Translations under genes and position numbers: made by a program
Notes under the pieces: generated by a model
What the model was told of the DNA's origin: nothing
What the model saw: the letters and a program-made list of their open reading frames with translations, nothing else
Databases searched by the model: none
Assembly: GCF_042186555.1 (NCBI RefSeq)
Contig: NC_133329.1
Coordinates: 186,200,206-186,264,205, forward strand
Source: Aquarana catesbeiana
Lineage: Eukaryota; Chordata; Amphibia; Anura; Ranidae
DNA: 64,000 nt
Direction of reading: 5' to 3'
Shown: in pieces, positions 32,069-42,914 of the stretch
Position numbering within the stretch: position 1 is the stretch's first letter
Layout of the letters: each line of letters begins with the position of its first letter

Positions 32069-34443
32069 CTCTAGGCATGGAAATTATTAATTTAACTCCT
32101 TACCTGTTTGAGAAGGAGACACTTGAGGTCCTCAAACTTGGACTAAGCTTCTGTCCCTCAACTAACATTGACAAGTATGAGACAATAAAAGATGTCTATC
32201 TTTTTTCACGTAATTTAACATACAAATTCCTTTTTGACAAAGATGTAATACAGTCTAAACAAGACAAGGCGATATCAGAACAAGTCAAACATTTCTCTAT
32301 GGAAGATTTTCGAGCCCTTCGAGATCTCATACTTTTACTGGAGGAAAACGAACCCTCCAATTCTACACAAGAAATAAAAACACCTACTGCACATACAACC
32401 AATATTAAAAAATTTAAACCTAAATCACAACGATTTCCAGAATTAACCTCGAATGCACATATCTGGGCCTTCCTTATTGGAACCATCAAAGATATAAAAG
32501 AGATGTCCATGCCAATAACCCCAGGAAATCTGTCCTACTCACAAAGACAAGCCATTTTAGCCCTAAAAAATCAACCAGATTTAGAAATAAAACCTGCGGA
32601 CAAAGGAGGGAACATTGTCCTGATGACCAAAGCATACTATGAAACTATGGTTACTAAAATCTTAGCGGACAAACATTGCTATCGCTTGCTATCTGAGACA
32701 CAGATTAAAATATTTAGGCAAGAATACCTAGAGACCATTGGTAAAGCCTTTCAAAAAGGCCTAATCGACCAAGATATTTACAACTATCTCAATGTTAGAA
32801 ACCCTAAAGAGGCTACTTTTTACGCCCTACCAAAAATACATAAGCATCCTACACTGCCCCCCGGCCGACCAATCGTCTCCGGTATTGGTTCGCTGTCTGA
32901 ACATGCCAGCCGTTTTATAGATTCTATATTAATGCCACATGTATTAAGCCTTCCATCTTACACACGTGACACATTGGATCTACTGAAACAAATTGAAGGT
33001 CTGCCTGTCCCTCCCGATGCCCTCCTCGTGACCTTGGATGTTGAGTCTCTGTACTCTAGCATCCCGCACGAGCAGGGCATCGGGATGATACGCACCTTTC
33101 TAAGGGAACAAGATCATTATAGTTGGGAATTCTGTGAATTCATACTCGAATTACTTCACTTTGTATTGACCCGTAATTACTTTTGCTTTAAAGATTCCCA
33201 CTTCCTCCAGGTACAGGGCGTGGCCATGGGCACTTGTTGCGCGCCGGCCTACGCCAATCTGTACCTGGGGGGGTGGGAACGTGATACCTTCTCACAGGAG
33301 GACCTGTCTGTATACACCGACCATATTCCTATATGGCGGAGGTATATAGACGATATTTTCCTAGTATGGACAGGAACTCATAAACTACTGGATAAATTCG
33401 TCCAGACAATTAACCAGAATTCAATGAATCTTAAGTTCACTACTTCAACTCATGTAAACAAAATAACTTTTCTAGATCTAACTATTTTCAAAGATCAAGA
33501 CAATTGTCTAGCTACCACTCTGTATAGAAAAGAAACGGCAGGAAACACCTTATTACATGCGGGCAGTGCCCATCCTAGATCGCTTATTAAGAGTATTCCT
33601 TATGCACAATATCTCAGATTACGTCGCAACTGTACACATCTGGAGGAATTCAAAGCTCAAGCTCTAGCACTTCGCCAGAGATTACTACTAAGAGGCTATA
33701 AGAAAACCATACTACGCAGTGCATACAACAAAGCCATTCGCCAATCAAGGAATTCTTTACTTTTTAAACAAAAAAAAGTTCTGACCAACACCCCAGTGAG
33801 ATTTATTACCAAATTCTCCCAACAACATCATAAACTTAGGGATATTTTGAACAAACACTGGCCGATTCTTCAGGAGGACCCTATCCTAAATAAATATATC
33901 AGCCCCTTCCCACAGATCACATTCAAACGCACTAAGTCTTTAGGTGACCAACTAATTTCAAGCCATTTTTCCGTTACACCCAAAATTATGCATCCCAAAC
34001 TGGGAATGGCCCAATGTGGTAAATGCTCCTTCTGCCCGTGGTTGAAAGAAGGAAATTCCTTTATACTACCTAATGGAGAAAAGTTTATACCCAAATTTTA
34101 TGCAGACTGCGATACAAAAGGTGTGGTATATTTAATGATGTGCCAATGCGGCGCATTTTATGTTGGGAAGACTATTAGACATCTACGCTGCAGAATTAGG
34201 GATCATATTTATTATTCTGGGGAAGGAAAAATGATAACGGCAGTCAGCAGACACCTTGACCTCTATCACAAATTTAATACCTCCCTTGTCTCATTCATTG
34301 CATTAACAGTTATCCCACCGGATCCCAGGGGTGGAGAGTGGGACAAAAAAGTATGCCAACAAGAAACGCTCTGGATTGAGCGCTTGGGGGCTACTGTCCC
34401 CCCTGGGATCAATGAGACCCAGTCATATAAACCATTCCTTTAA
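32065..34443 (+). CDS. PLE-A2 unit 1 ORF2: intact RT with GIY-YIG endonuclease (792 aa)
   Basis: Start overlaps the ORF1 stop by ATGA. Motifs: ADKGGNIVLM (about 178), FYALPKIHKH and PGRPIVSG (about 252-270), TLDVESLYSSIP (about 322), QGVAMGTCCAPAYANLYLGG (about 386), RRYIDD (about 424), TFLDLTIF (about 468), LRLRRNCTHLEEF (about 515), CGKCSFCPW (about 650), GVVYLMMCQCGAFYVGKT (about 685) with RCRIRDH, QETLWIERLG and PPGINE near the C terminus. No stop or frameshift, and all catalytic residues I can identify are present. This is the only fully intact ORF1-ORF2 pair with its own start in the window. It is a full-length endonuclease-bearing PLE protein; Neptune or Poseidon assignment needs a phylogeny. 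Confidence 0.93.
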   Translation: MTLGMEIINLTPYLFEKETLEVLKLGLSFCPSTNIDKYETIKDVYLFSRNLTYKFLFDKDVIQSKQDKAISEQVKHFSMEDFRALRDLILLLEENEPSNSTQEIKTPTAHTTNIKKFKPKSQRFPELTSNAHIWAFLIGTIKDIKEMSMPITPGNLSYSQRQAILALKNQPDLEIKPADKGGNIVLMTKAYYETMVTKILADKHCYRLLSETQIKIFRQEYLETIGKAFQKGLIDQDIYNYLNVRNPKEATFYALPKIHKHPTLPPGRPIVSGIGSLSEHASRFIDSILMPHVLSLPSYTRDTLDLLKQIEGLPVPPDALLVTLDVESLYSSIPHEQGIGMIRTFLREQDHYSWEFCEFILELLHFVLTRNYFCFKDSHFLQVQGVAMGTCCAPAYANLYLGGWERDTFSQEDLSVYTDHIPIWRRYIDDIFLVWTGTHKLLDKFVQTINQNSMNLKFTTSTHVNKITFLDLTIFKDQDNCLATTLYRKETAGNTLLHAGSAHPRSLIKSIPYAQYLRLRRNCTHLEEFKAQALALRQRLLLRGYKKTILRSAYNKAIRQSRNSLLFKQKKVLTNTPVRFITKFSQQHHKLRDILNKHWPILQEDPILNKYISPFPQITFKRTKSLGDQLISSHFSVTPKIMHPKLGMAQCGKCSFCPWLKEGNSFILPNGEKFIPKFYADCDTKGVVYLMMCQCGAFYVGKTIRHLRCRIRDHIYYSGEGKMITAVSRHLDLYHKFNTSLVSFIALTVIPPDPRGGEWDKKVCQQETLWIERLGATVPPGINETQSYKPFL

Positions 34444-35424
34444 CTTAATACCTTCAAACGTTATGCACAATGATACATGCATACTAAATTGTTTCCTCCA
34501 TTTATTGAAATCAGGCTGTTCGAGAGCCCGATCCATTGGCTCTAGCTATTATTATTATCATTATTTTTGAATTCCCTATAGACCTTTGGATATGTACCAT
34601 TTCTGAACTCCCTATATGCCTCTGGGTACATATCAGGGTAATACATATCATACACTGCGTAAAAGAATTTATGGTAAAACATTATGTACTGCTATATATT
34701 GTATACTCTGTGCTTGCTGCCTATCTTTTGTTTTGCTTGGGTTTTGTTGTTGTGTTGTTTTGTTGTCCTTTTGTTTTTTTTCCCAACTCAATTGTTACCA
34801 TGACCCCTGGATGCCGGTCCTAATATTCACATCTATGTGAATATAAATCTTTTTTCTTACAATATTTGTTTATTTGTAATATGTCTATATCCATATCTAT
34901 TTTCATCTTCTCTACAGATGTAATATGGGGGCCGTCTTTTACACCATGGGTGCACCTCCTGTCTGCGCTACTTGGGTAGGATCATCAGGAGCAATGTGCG
35001 GCCGCCCAGCGCCACATCTGCACTGTTCCTTGCTTGCAGGTGATGGCGCATGTGGTATTCCGTGGCTGCTGCGGTGGCGTGGGCTGGCCGCTGTGTTTTC
35101 ATTTCTCCCCCTTTCCCTATTGTGGACGGGCGCCCATCGGCGGCCCTGGATGGGAGGGGGGTAGTGGCGGGGGACCTCCCCGCATCCCTATGATACTGGG
35201 ATGCTCGGGCTATACTCGCCCCCTCCCCTTTTTCCACCCCTCCCCTTCCCTGTGTTGCTGCATGGTCTGCCCGCTGGGGGATGATGAGTGACACGACGGG
35301 CCCGGCCCCCTTGGTTGCCTGGATACCTGGACGCGGCTGCCTTTCCCCTTCCTGACGCTCTTCCGTCACCGGAACCGCGCCGGGAATCGGGACATGCGCA
35401 GTACGCGCCAGCGGCCGACCTGGA

Positions 35425-35451
35425 TGACGTCACGTCGGCTACGCCGATTGG
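35425..35451 (+). promoter_or_regulatory. Candidate PLE promoter elements (A2 unit 1 3' region)
   Basis: TGACGTCA at 35425-35432 and ATTGG at 35447-35451, in a GC-rich island with a GC box (ggggcggg, 35463-35470). Same arrangement as 20915-20941. It lies upstream of unit 2. Confidence 0.55.
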
Positions 35452-35474
35452 TGACTACAGGTGGGGCGGGTGTA

Positions 35475-35502
35475 CAAGAGACGCCGCAATTGGCGTCTCT
35501 TG
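35475..35502 (+). repeat. Perfect 11-bp hairpin downstream of promoter block
   Basis: caagagacgcc, loop gcaatt, ggcgtctcttg. A1 keeps an imperfect version at about 20966-20990. Confidence 0.8.
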
Positions 35503-36089
35503 CGATACATTTTGCACTAACCACTACCTGTGGTGGGATGGCGTTCTAACGCTCCACCACCAACTACTACATTTACAAGCTCTACTATTAGGTAAGCGTA
35601 CATTGTCTTTATCCCTCCCCCTCTTAACTTTCACTTAACTTAGATATTTTATTTCACCATCTGTTTTTTACCTACCTTAACAGACTCAGCAAGACTGGGA
35701 ACACAAACCGCAGGGAACTATTTTGTTCATACATTTAGATGAACCTTATAAGCCAGTCTGTGACCGACAACTTTTTCTCCCCTGTTTCACCCAATTGCTG
35801 GGAACTACCTCCGTCTAATAGGGAAACAGCTGAGGGTCTGGTTTTTTCCATCCCCTCCCGTTCTTATACAATAGCCTTACACTGACTAGGGTAAGTTTCA
35901 TTGCATTGTACTTTATTCCAACTAGCCTTTTGTTAATGGACATGCGATTTCCACTATTTTATATTGGTAATCATCTGCTTATATTATTTACGAGATTTGT
36001 ACACATACATATATTAATAACCATACATATATCGCATAGTCCATTTGTTATTACCACTTCCAATTGTACTAATTTCCTTCATCCTCTCC

Positions 36090-36330
36090 TTTCCCCTCCC
36101 CAACCCCCCCCTCCCCCCCCCCTTCTTATTTTCCCATGCTCCCTTTCCCTTGTCCCTTCCCCTGTTCTCTTTCCCTCTGTCCCCCCTTTTTACCCCCCCT
36201 CTTTTTTCCCCCCTCCTCTCCCCCCTTCCCCTCCTCCCCCCCTCCCCCACCTTTCCTTCCCCTTTCCCTTGCTTTCCCTCCCATATTCTTTCCCTCCTTG
36301 TCTTCTTCCCCTTCTTTTTTTCCCCCCCCT
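36090..36330 (+). repeat. C/T-only tract, A2 unit 1
   Basis: About 240 nt of nearly pure pyrimidine. The corresponding unit 2 tract (42350-42610) differs by insertions and deletions while the flanks are identical. Confidence 0.85.
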
Positions 36331-36595
36331 CCTTATCTAATATATGCTATATCTTACCTATATATCCTCCTTATTCTAAACTACATATCCATACTATGTT
36401 ACATCCGTCCCCACATTGCCCCTTTCCGACCTGACACGCTTGCAGTGCAGTTGTTCCCCTGGTGTTCTTTTCAAGCGGTCCCCATGTATTATCTGTTGAC
36501 CTATATGGAAGTGTTTATACCATATTATACACATACAAAAATATTTTGGAAATGATGTTAATAATGTACTATTCATTACAGTTATCGTATTGCAT

Positions 36596-36633
36596 GCTCC
36601 TGAGGAAGTGCTAAGGCGCGCAACATGTCGAGC
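36596..36633 (+). ncRNA. Hammerhead-ribozyme-like motif, A2 unit 1
   Basis: Helix I GCTC (36596-36599) with GAGC (36630-36633); core CTGAGGA; extra A; helix II GTGC/GCGC around TAAG; GCA; palindromic ACATGT; C at the cleavage position. Unit 2 has GCGC in helix II, so the one difference between the two units keeps pairing (U-G to C-G). As in A1, the core has C where the hammerhead has a conserved A. Confidence 0.55.
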
Positions 36634-37262
36634 TTATAAGTTTATACAGAATTGTTGAGCACCACCATCACATGGCGTTTGATTCAACGATATGTACTGT
36701 AACTATATAGATCAATAAGTTGTCTGTGTGTCCCTTACTGATCCTGTAGTTCCGTTGTCTCTTGATATATTGTGTATGGAGTGCATATTCTGTAAATGAT
36801 GTATACTATACTCAGTTTTTATCCTATTTTTGTCTTTCCCCGCTTTTAATATATTATTTTTGAAATAAAAATCAGACCTTTTATGATCTTAGTATCCTTA
36901 TTGTGCCTACAAAGTCTTGGTGCCTGCCCACACTTTTATGTCCTCTAAACAATTTATATTAGACGCGGCACATATACGTACCCTGTATCCGCATGACCAC
37001 TATGCGATGATACATTCTCAATTTCTTTAATCTAATATGGGTGGAAGCACCCGGGCATTTTTTAGTGGCTATTACACCCTTATTTTTCTATAAAGACTAC
37101 CCATTGTACGGCCTTTTTACCTCAAGGGCATCACTCTTGTGTTTCCCCCTGCCCTTCCCTCTTCCCCTCCCTCCCTTCCACTATTGTTGTATGTTTTTCC
37201 TCTTCTCCCCTTTCTATAGCTAGTAAATATTGCATATAATTGTATGTATAATTGTATACAGT

Positions 37263-38318
37263 ATGGATTTCATTGGGAATGGTTGGTTGGGCTACATGAC
37301 AGAGATCCAAACGAATTGTAACACAGATACCGAACAAGAAATTGGTATAAACCAGTACATGGCCAAACTTAAACGCGTTCTTAAAAAGAAAGCCAACTTG
37401 CACTGGCATATTGAATTTCTCCAGAAATATGTACGGGAAACTATTAACCCTCTAGGTCTCAGAATCCAACTTTATCCCTCCTTTCAAGTAACCTCTGCAG
37501 AATTTAGACTTAAATGGGAAAACATACTGACCCAATGCAGTATGGAACTTATGAAATTGTTGATACTCCACTACCAGACAGAATTAAATACACTAGATCA
37601 GGAGATCCTTCTACTACAAACATCTAATGAAACCATTAGGGAACATACCCTCTTTTCTAAACGAGTCCAAGAAACAAAAGATTATATAACAAAGATCACT
37701 AAAGACATCATCTATAAAAAACAAAACAAACTATCAAAAGACCGATTAGCCTTCTCTGAAGGCTTTGCATATCACTGGCAGAATACCATGCTACGTAAAG
37801 GTTCTAGAAACCATCACCGGGTCATGAAAACCAACAACTATGGGACCACTGATGAAGATACTGAGTCAGATTCTTCACTCAGATCTACACCCTCTGCCCC
37901 GAGACATAACCAACACTATTCCCGTAATAATACTACAGCACAGAAAAGAGACTATGGTGGGGACCCACATACACCCTCTTCTAAACGCCCCCCGAAAATG
38001 GACACGAGATTTCCAACACATTCACAAACTAAAGGACACACATCACACCCCAATGGAAAACCACCAGCACAACCCAAATATTTAGGAGCCACTGCCTTAC
38101 AAGCAATACAGCTATTGAATAATCAATCACAAACACCCAACTTGACACAATCTAGCACGTTAGGCCCAATGGATACGGGCATAAATCCCCTTAGTACCCC
38201 CTTACCGTTGACACAACGAACACCCAACACTAGACAGAGCACACTAGATGCACATATCCAAATTCCACAGACACAGTTAAATTTTCAAATTCCCATGAAC
38301 ACGACAATGCCGACATGA
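37263..38318 (+). CDS. PLE-A2 unit 2 ORF1 protein (351 aa)
   Basis: Same deduced protein as the unit 1 ORF1, with the same start and the same stop overlap with ORF2. It lies downstream of the promoter block and candidate intron of unit 1. Confidence 0.8.
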   Translation: MDFIGNGWLGYMTEIQTNCNTDTEQEIGINQYMAKLKRVLKKKANLHWHIEFLQKYVRETINPLGLRIQLYPSFQVTSAEFRLKWENILTQCSMELMKLLILHYQTELNTLDQEILLLQTSNETIREHTLFSKRVQETKDYITKITKDIIYKKQNKLSKDRLAFSEGFAYHWQNTMLRKGSRNHHRVMKTNNYGTTDEDTESDSSLRSTPSAPRHNQHYSRNNTTAQKRDYGGDPHTPSSKRPPKMDTRFPTHSQTKGHTSHPNGKPPAQPKYLGATALQAIQLLNNQSQTPNLTQSSTLGPMDTGINPLSTPLPLTQRTPNTRQSTLDAHIQIPQTQLNFQIPMNTTMPT

Positions 38319-40694
38319 CTCTAGGCATGGAAATTATTAATTTAACTCCTTACCTGTTTGAGAAGGAGACACTTGAGGTCCTCAAACTTGGACTAAGCTT
38401 CTGTCCCTCAACTAACATTGACAAGTATGAGACCAATAAAAGATGTCTATCTTTTTTCACGTAATTTAACATACAAATTCCTTTTTGACAAAGATGTAAT
38501 ACAGTCTAAACAAGACAAGGCGATATCAGAACAAGTCAAACATTTCTCTATGGAAGATTTTCGAGCCCTTCGAGATCTCATACTTTTACTGGAGGAAAAC
38601 GAACCCTCCAATTCTACACAAGAAATAAAAACACCTACTGCACATACAACCAATATTAAAAAATTTAAACCTAAATCACAACGATTTCCAGAATTAACCT
38701 CGAATGCACATATCTGGGCCTTCCTTATTGGAACCATCAAAGATATAAAAGAGATGTCCATGCCAATAACCCCAGGAAATCTGTCCTACTCACAAAGACA
38801 AGCCATTTTAGCCCTAAAAAATCAACCAGATTTAGAAATAAAACCTGCGGACAAAGGAGGGAACATTGTCCTGATGACCAAAGCATACTATGAAACTATG
38901 GTTACTAAAATCTTAGCGGACAAACATTGCTATCGCTTGCTATCTGAGACACAGATTAAAATATTTAGGCAAGAATACCTAGAGACCATTGGTAAAGCCT
39001 TTCAAAAAGGCCTAATCGACCAAGATATTTACAACTATCTCAATGTTAGAAACCCTAAAGAGGCTACTTTTTACGCCCTACCAAAAATACATAAGCATCC
39101 TACACTGCCCCCCGGCCGACCAATCGTCTCCGGTATTGGTTCGCTGTCTGAACATGCCAGCCGTTTTATAGATTCTATATTAATGCCACATGTATTAAGC
39201 CTTCCATCTTACACACGTGACACATTGGATCTACTGAAACAAATTGAAGGTCTGCCTGTCCCTCCCGATGCCCTCCTCGTGACCTTGGATGTTGAGTCTC
39301 TGTACTCTAGCATCCCGCACGAGCAGGGCATCGGGATGATACGCACCTTTCTAAGGGAACAAGATCATTATAGTTGGGAATTCTGTGAATTCATACTCGA
39401 ATTACTTCACTTTGTATTGACCCGTAATTACTTTTGCTTTAAAGATTCCCACTTCCTCCAGGTACAGGGCGTGGCCATGGGCACTTGTTGCGCGCCGGCC
39501 TACGCCAATCTGTACCTGGGGGGGTGGGAACGTGATACCTTCTCACAGGAGGACCTGTCTGTATACACCGACCATATTCCTATATGGCGGAGGTATATAG
39601 ACGATATTTTCCTAGTATGGACAGGAACTCATAAACTACTGGATGAATTCGTCCAGACAATTAACCAGAATTCAATGAATCTTAAGTTCACTACTTCAAC
39701 TCATGTAAACAAAATAACTTTTCTAGATCTAACTATTTTCAAAGATCAAGACAATTGTCTAGCTACCACTCTGTATAGAAAAGAAACGGCAGGAAACACC
39801 TTATTACATGCGGGCAGTGCCCATCCTAGATCGCTTATTAAGAGTATTCCTTATGCACAATATCTCAGATTACGTCGCAACTGTACACATCTGGAGGAAT
39901 TCAAAGCTCAAGCTCTAGCACTTCGCCAGAGATTACTACTAAGAGGCTATAAGAAAACCATACTACGCAGTGCATACAACAAAGCCATTCGCCAATCAAG
40001 GAATTCTTTACTTTTTAAACAAAAAAAAGTTCTGACCAACACCCCAGTGAGATTTATTACCAAATTCTCCCAACAACATCATAAACTTAGGGATATTTTG
40101 AACAAACACTGGCCGATTCTTCAGGAGGACCCTATCCTAAATAAATATATCAGCCCCTTCCCACAGATCACATTCAAACGCACTAAGTCTTTAGGTGACC
40201 AACTAATTTCAAGCCATTTTTCCGTTACACCCAAAATTATGCATCCCAAACTGGGAATGGCCCAATGTGGTAAATGCTCCTTCTGCCCGTGGTTGAAAGA
40301 AGGAAATTCCTTTATACTACCTAATGGAGAAAAGTTTATACCCAAATTTTATGCAGACTGCGATACAAAAGGTGTGGTATATTTAATGATGTGCCAATGC
40401 GGCGCATTTTATGTTGGGAAGACTATTAGACATCTACGCTGCAGAATTAGGGATCATATTTATTATTCTGGGGAAGGAAAAATGATAACGGCAGTCAGCA
40501 GACACCTTGACCTCTATCACAAATTTAATACCTCCCTTGTCTCATTCATTGCATTAACAGTTATCCCACCGGATCCCAGGGGTGGAGAGTGGGACAAAAA
40601 AGTATGCCAACAAGAAACGCACTGGATTGAGCGCTTGGGGGCTACTGTCCCCCCTGGGATCAATGAGACCCAGTCATATAAACCATTCCTTTAA
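38315..40694 (+). pseudogene. PLE-A2 unit 2 ORF2, one-base frameshift
   Basis: Identical to unit 1 ORF2 apart from a single inserted C near 38434 (gagaccaataaaag against gagacaataaaag), which breaks the frame after about 40 codons, and a few substitutions including Lys to Glu after YIDD (39645) and Leu to His near the C terminus (40621). The remaining 758-codon frame from 38418 keeps all RT and GIY-YIG motifs and could be made only from an internal start. The break is probably recent. Confidence 0.88.
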
Positions 40695-41675
40695 CTTAAT
40701 ACCTTCAAACGTTATGCACAATGATACATGCATACTAAATTGTTTCCTCCATTTATTGAAATCAGGCTGTTCGAGAGCCCGATCCATTGGCTCTAGCTAT
40801 TATTATTATCATTATTTTTGAATTCCCTATAGACCTTTGGATATGTACCATTTCTGAACTCCCTATATGCCTCTGGGTACATATCAGGGTAATACATATC
40901 ATACACTGCGTAAAAGAATTTATGGTAAAACATTATGTACTGCTATATATTGTATACTCTGTGCTTGCTGCCTATCTTTTGTTTTGCTTGGGTTTTGTTG
41001 TTGTGTTGTTTTGTTGTCCTTTTGTTTTTTTTCCCAACTCAATTGTTACCATGACCCCTGGATGCCGGTCCTAATATTCACATCTATGTGAATATAAATC
41101 TTTTTTCTTACAATATTTGTTTATTTGTAATATGTCTATATCCATATCTATTTTCATCTTCTCTACAGATGTAATATGGGGGCCGTCTTTTACACCATGG
41201 GTGCACCTCCTGTCTGCGCTACTTGGGTAGGATCATCAGGAGCAATGTGCGGCCGCCCAGCGCCACATCTGCACTGTTCCTTGCTTGCAGGTGATGGCGC
41301 ATGTGGTATTCCGTGGCTGCTGCGGTGGCGTGGGCTGGCCGCTGTGTTTTCATTTCTCCCCCTTTCCCTATTGTGGACGGGCGCCCATCGGCGGCCCTGG
41401 ATGGGAGGGGGGTAGTGGCGGGGGACCTCCCCGCATCCCTATGATACTGGGATGCTCGGGCTATACTTGCCCCCTCCCCTTTTTCCACCCCTCCCCTTCC
41501 CTGTGTTGCTGCATGGTCTGCCCGCTGGGGGATGATGAGTGACACGACGGGCCCGGCCCCCTTGGTTGCCTGGATACCTGGACGCGGCTGCCTTTCCCCT
41601 TCCTGACGCTCTTCCGTCACCGGAACCGCGCCGGGAATTGGGACATGCGCAGTACGCGCCAGCGGCCGACCTGGA

Positions 41676-41702
41676 TGACGTCACGTCGGCTACGCCGATT
41701 GG
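41676..41702 (+). promoter_or_regulatory. Candidate PLE promoter elements (A2 unit 2 3' region)
   Basis: Same TGACGTCA and ATTGG block as 35425-35451, with the hairpin at 41726-41753. No unit follows; transcription from here would enter PLE-B ORF1 at 43391. Confidence 0.5.
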
Positions 41703-42349
41703 TGACTACAGGTGGGGCGGGTGTACAAGAGACGCCGCAATTGGCGTCTCTTGCGATACATTTTGCACTAACCACTACCTGTGGTGGGATGGCGTTCTAA
41801 CGCTCCACCACCAACTACTACATTTACAAGCTCTACTATTAGGTAAGCGTACATTGTCTTTATCCCTCCCCCTCTTAACTTTCACTTAACTTAGATATTT
41901 TATTTCACCATCTGTTTTTTACCTACCTTAACAGACTCAGCAAGACTGGGAACACAAACCGCAGGGAACTATTTTGTTCATACATTTAGATGAACCTTAT
42001 AAGCCAGTCTGTGACCGACAACTTTTTCTCCCCTGTTTCACCCAATTGCTGGGAACTACCTCCGTCTAATAGGGAAACAGCTGAGGGTCTGGTTTTTTCC
42101 ATCCCCTCCCGTTCTTATACAATAGCCTTACACTGACTAGGGTAAATTTCATTGCATTGTACTTTATTCCAACTAGCCTTTTGTTAATGGACATGCGATT
42201 TCCACTATTTTATATTGGTAATCATCTGCTTATATTATTTACGAGATTTGTACACATACATATATTAATAACCATACATATATCGCATAGTCCATTTGTT
42301 ATTACCACTTCCAATTGTACTAATTTCCTTCATCCTCTCCTTTCCCCTC

Positions 42350-42610
42350 CCCAACCCCCCCTCCCCCCCTTCTTATTTTCCCATGCTCCCTTTCCCTTGT
42401 CCCTTCCCCTGTTCTCTTTCCCTCGGTCCCCCCTTTTTCCCCCCCTCTCCCCCCCTCCCCCCTCCCCCTCCCCCCCCCCTCTTTTTTTCCCCCCCTCCTC
42501 TCCCCCCTTCCCCTCCTCCCCCCCTCCCCCACCTTTCCTTCCCCTTTCCCTTGCTTTCCCTCCCATATTCTTTCCCTCCTTGTCTTCTTCCCCTTCTTTT
42601 TTTCCCCCCC
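42350..42610 (+). repeat. C/T-only tract, A2 unit 2
   Basis: Counterpart of 36090-36330 with different run lengths and an extra block of ctccccccc type. Confidence 0.85.
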
Positions 42611-42876
42611 TCCTTATCTAATATATGCTATATCTTACCTATATATCCTCCTTATTCTAAACTACATATCCATACTATGTTACATCCGTCCCCACATTGC
42701 CCCTTTCCGACCTGACACGCTTGCAGTGCAGTTGTTCCCCTGGTGTTCTTTTCAAGCGGTCCCCATGTATTATCTGTTGACCTATATGGAAGTGTTTATA
42801 CCATATTATACACATACAAAAATATTTTGGAAATGATGTTAATAATGTACTATTCATTACAGTTATCGTATTGCAT

Positions 42877-42914
42877 GCTCCTGAGGAAGCGCTAAGGCGC
42901 GCAACATGTCGAGC
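42877..42914 (+). ncRNA. Hammerhead-ribozyme-like motif, A2 unit 2
   Basis: GCTC, CTGAGGA, A, GCGC-TAAG-GCGC, GCA, ACATGT, C, GAGC. Helix II is fully Watson-Crick here. Confidence 0.55.

Larger units (their letters stand above)
35592..37219 (+). promoter_or_regulatory. Candidate 5' leader intron of unit 2
   Basis: Donor-like AG/GTAAGC at 35590-35597 and acceptor-like pyrimidine run ending CTTTCTATAG at 37219, 44 nt before the ORF1 start. Splicing would join the promoter-proximal leader to ORF1 and skip the C/T tract and ribozyme-like motif. A1 has CAG/GTATGC in the same place, but I see no equally clear acceptor there. Confidence 0.4.

Noticed and set aside
34925..35638. Frames of 79-133 codons on both strands in the PLE 3' region
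   Set aside because: They lie over the GC-rich promoter-like block, overlap one another and are not conserved in family A1.
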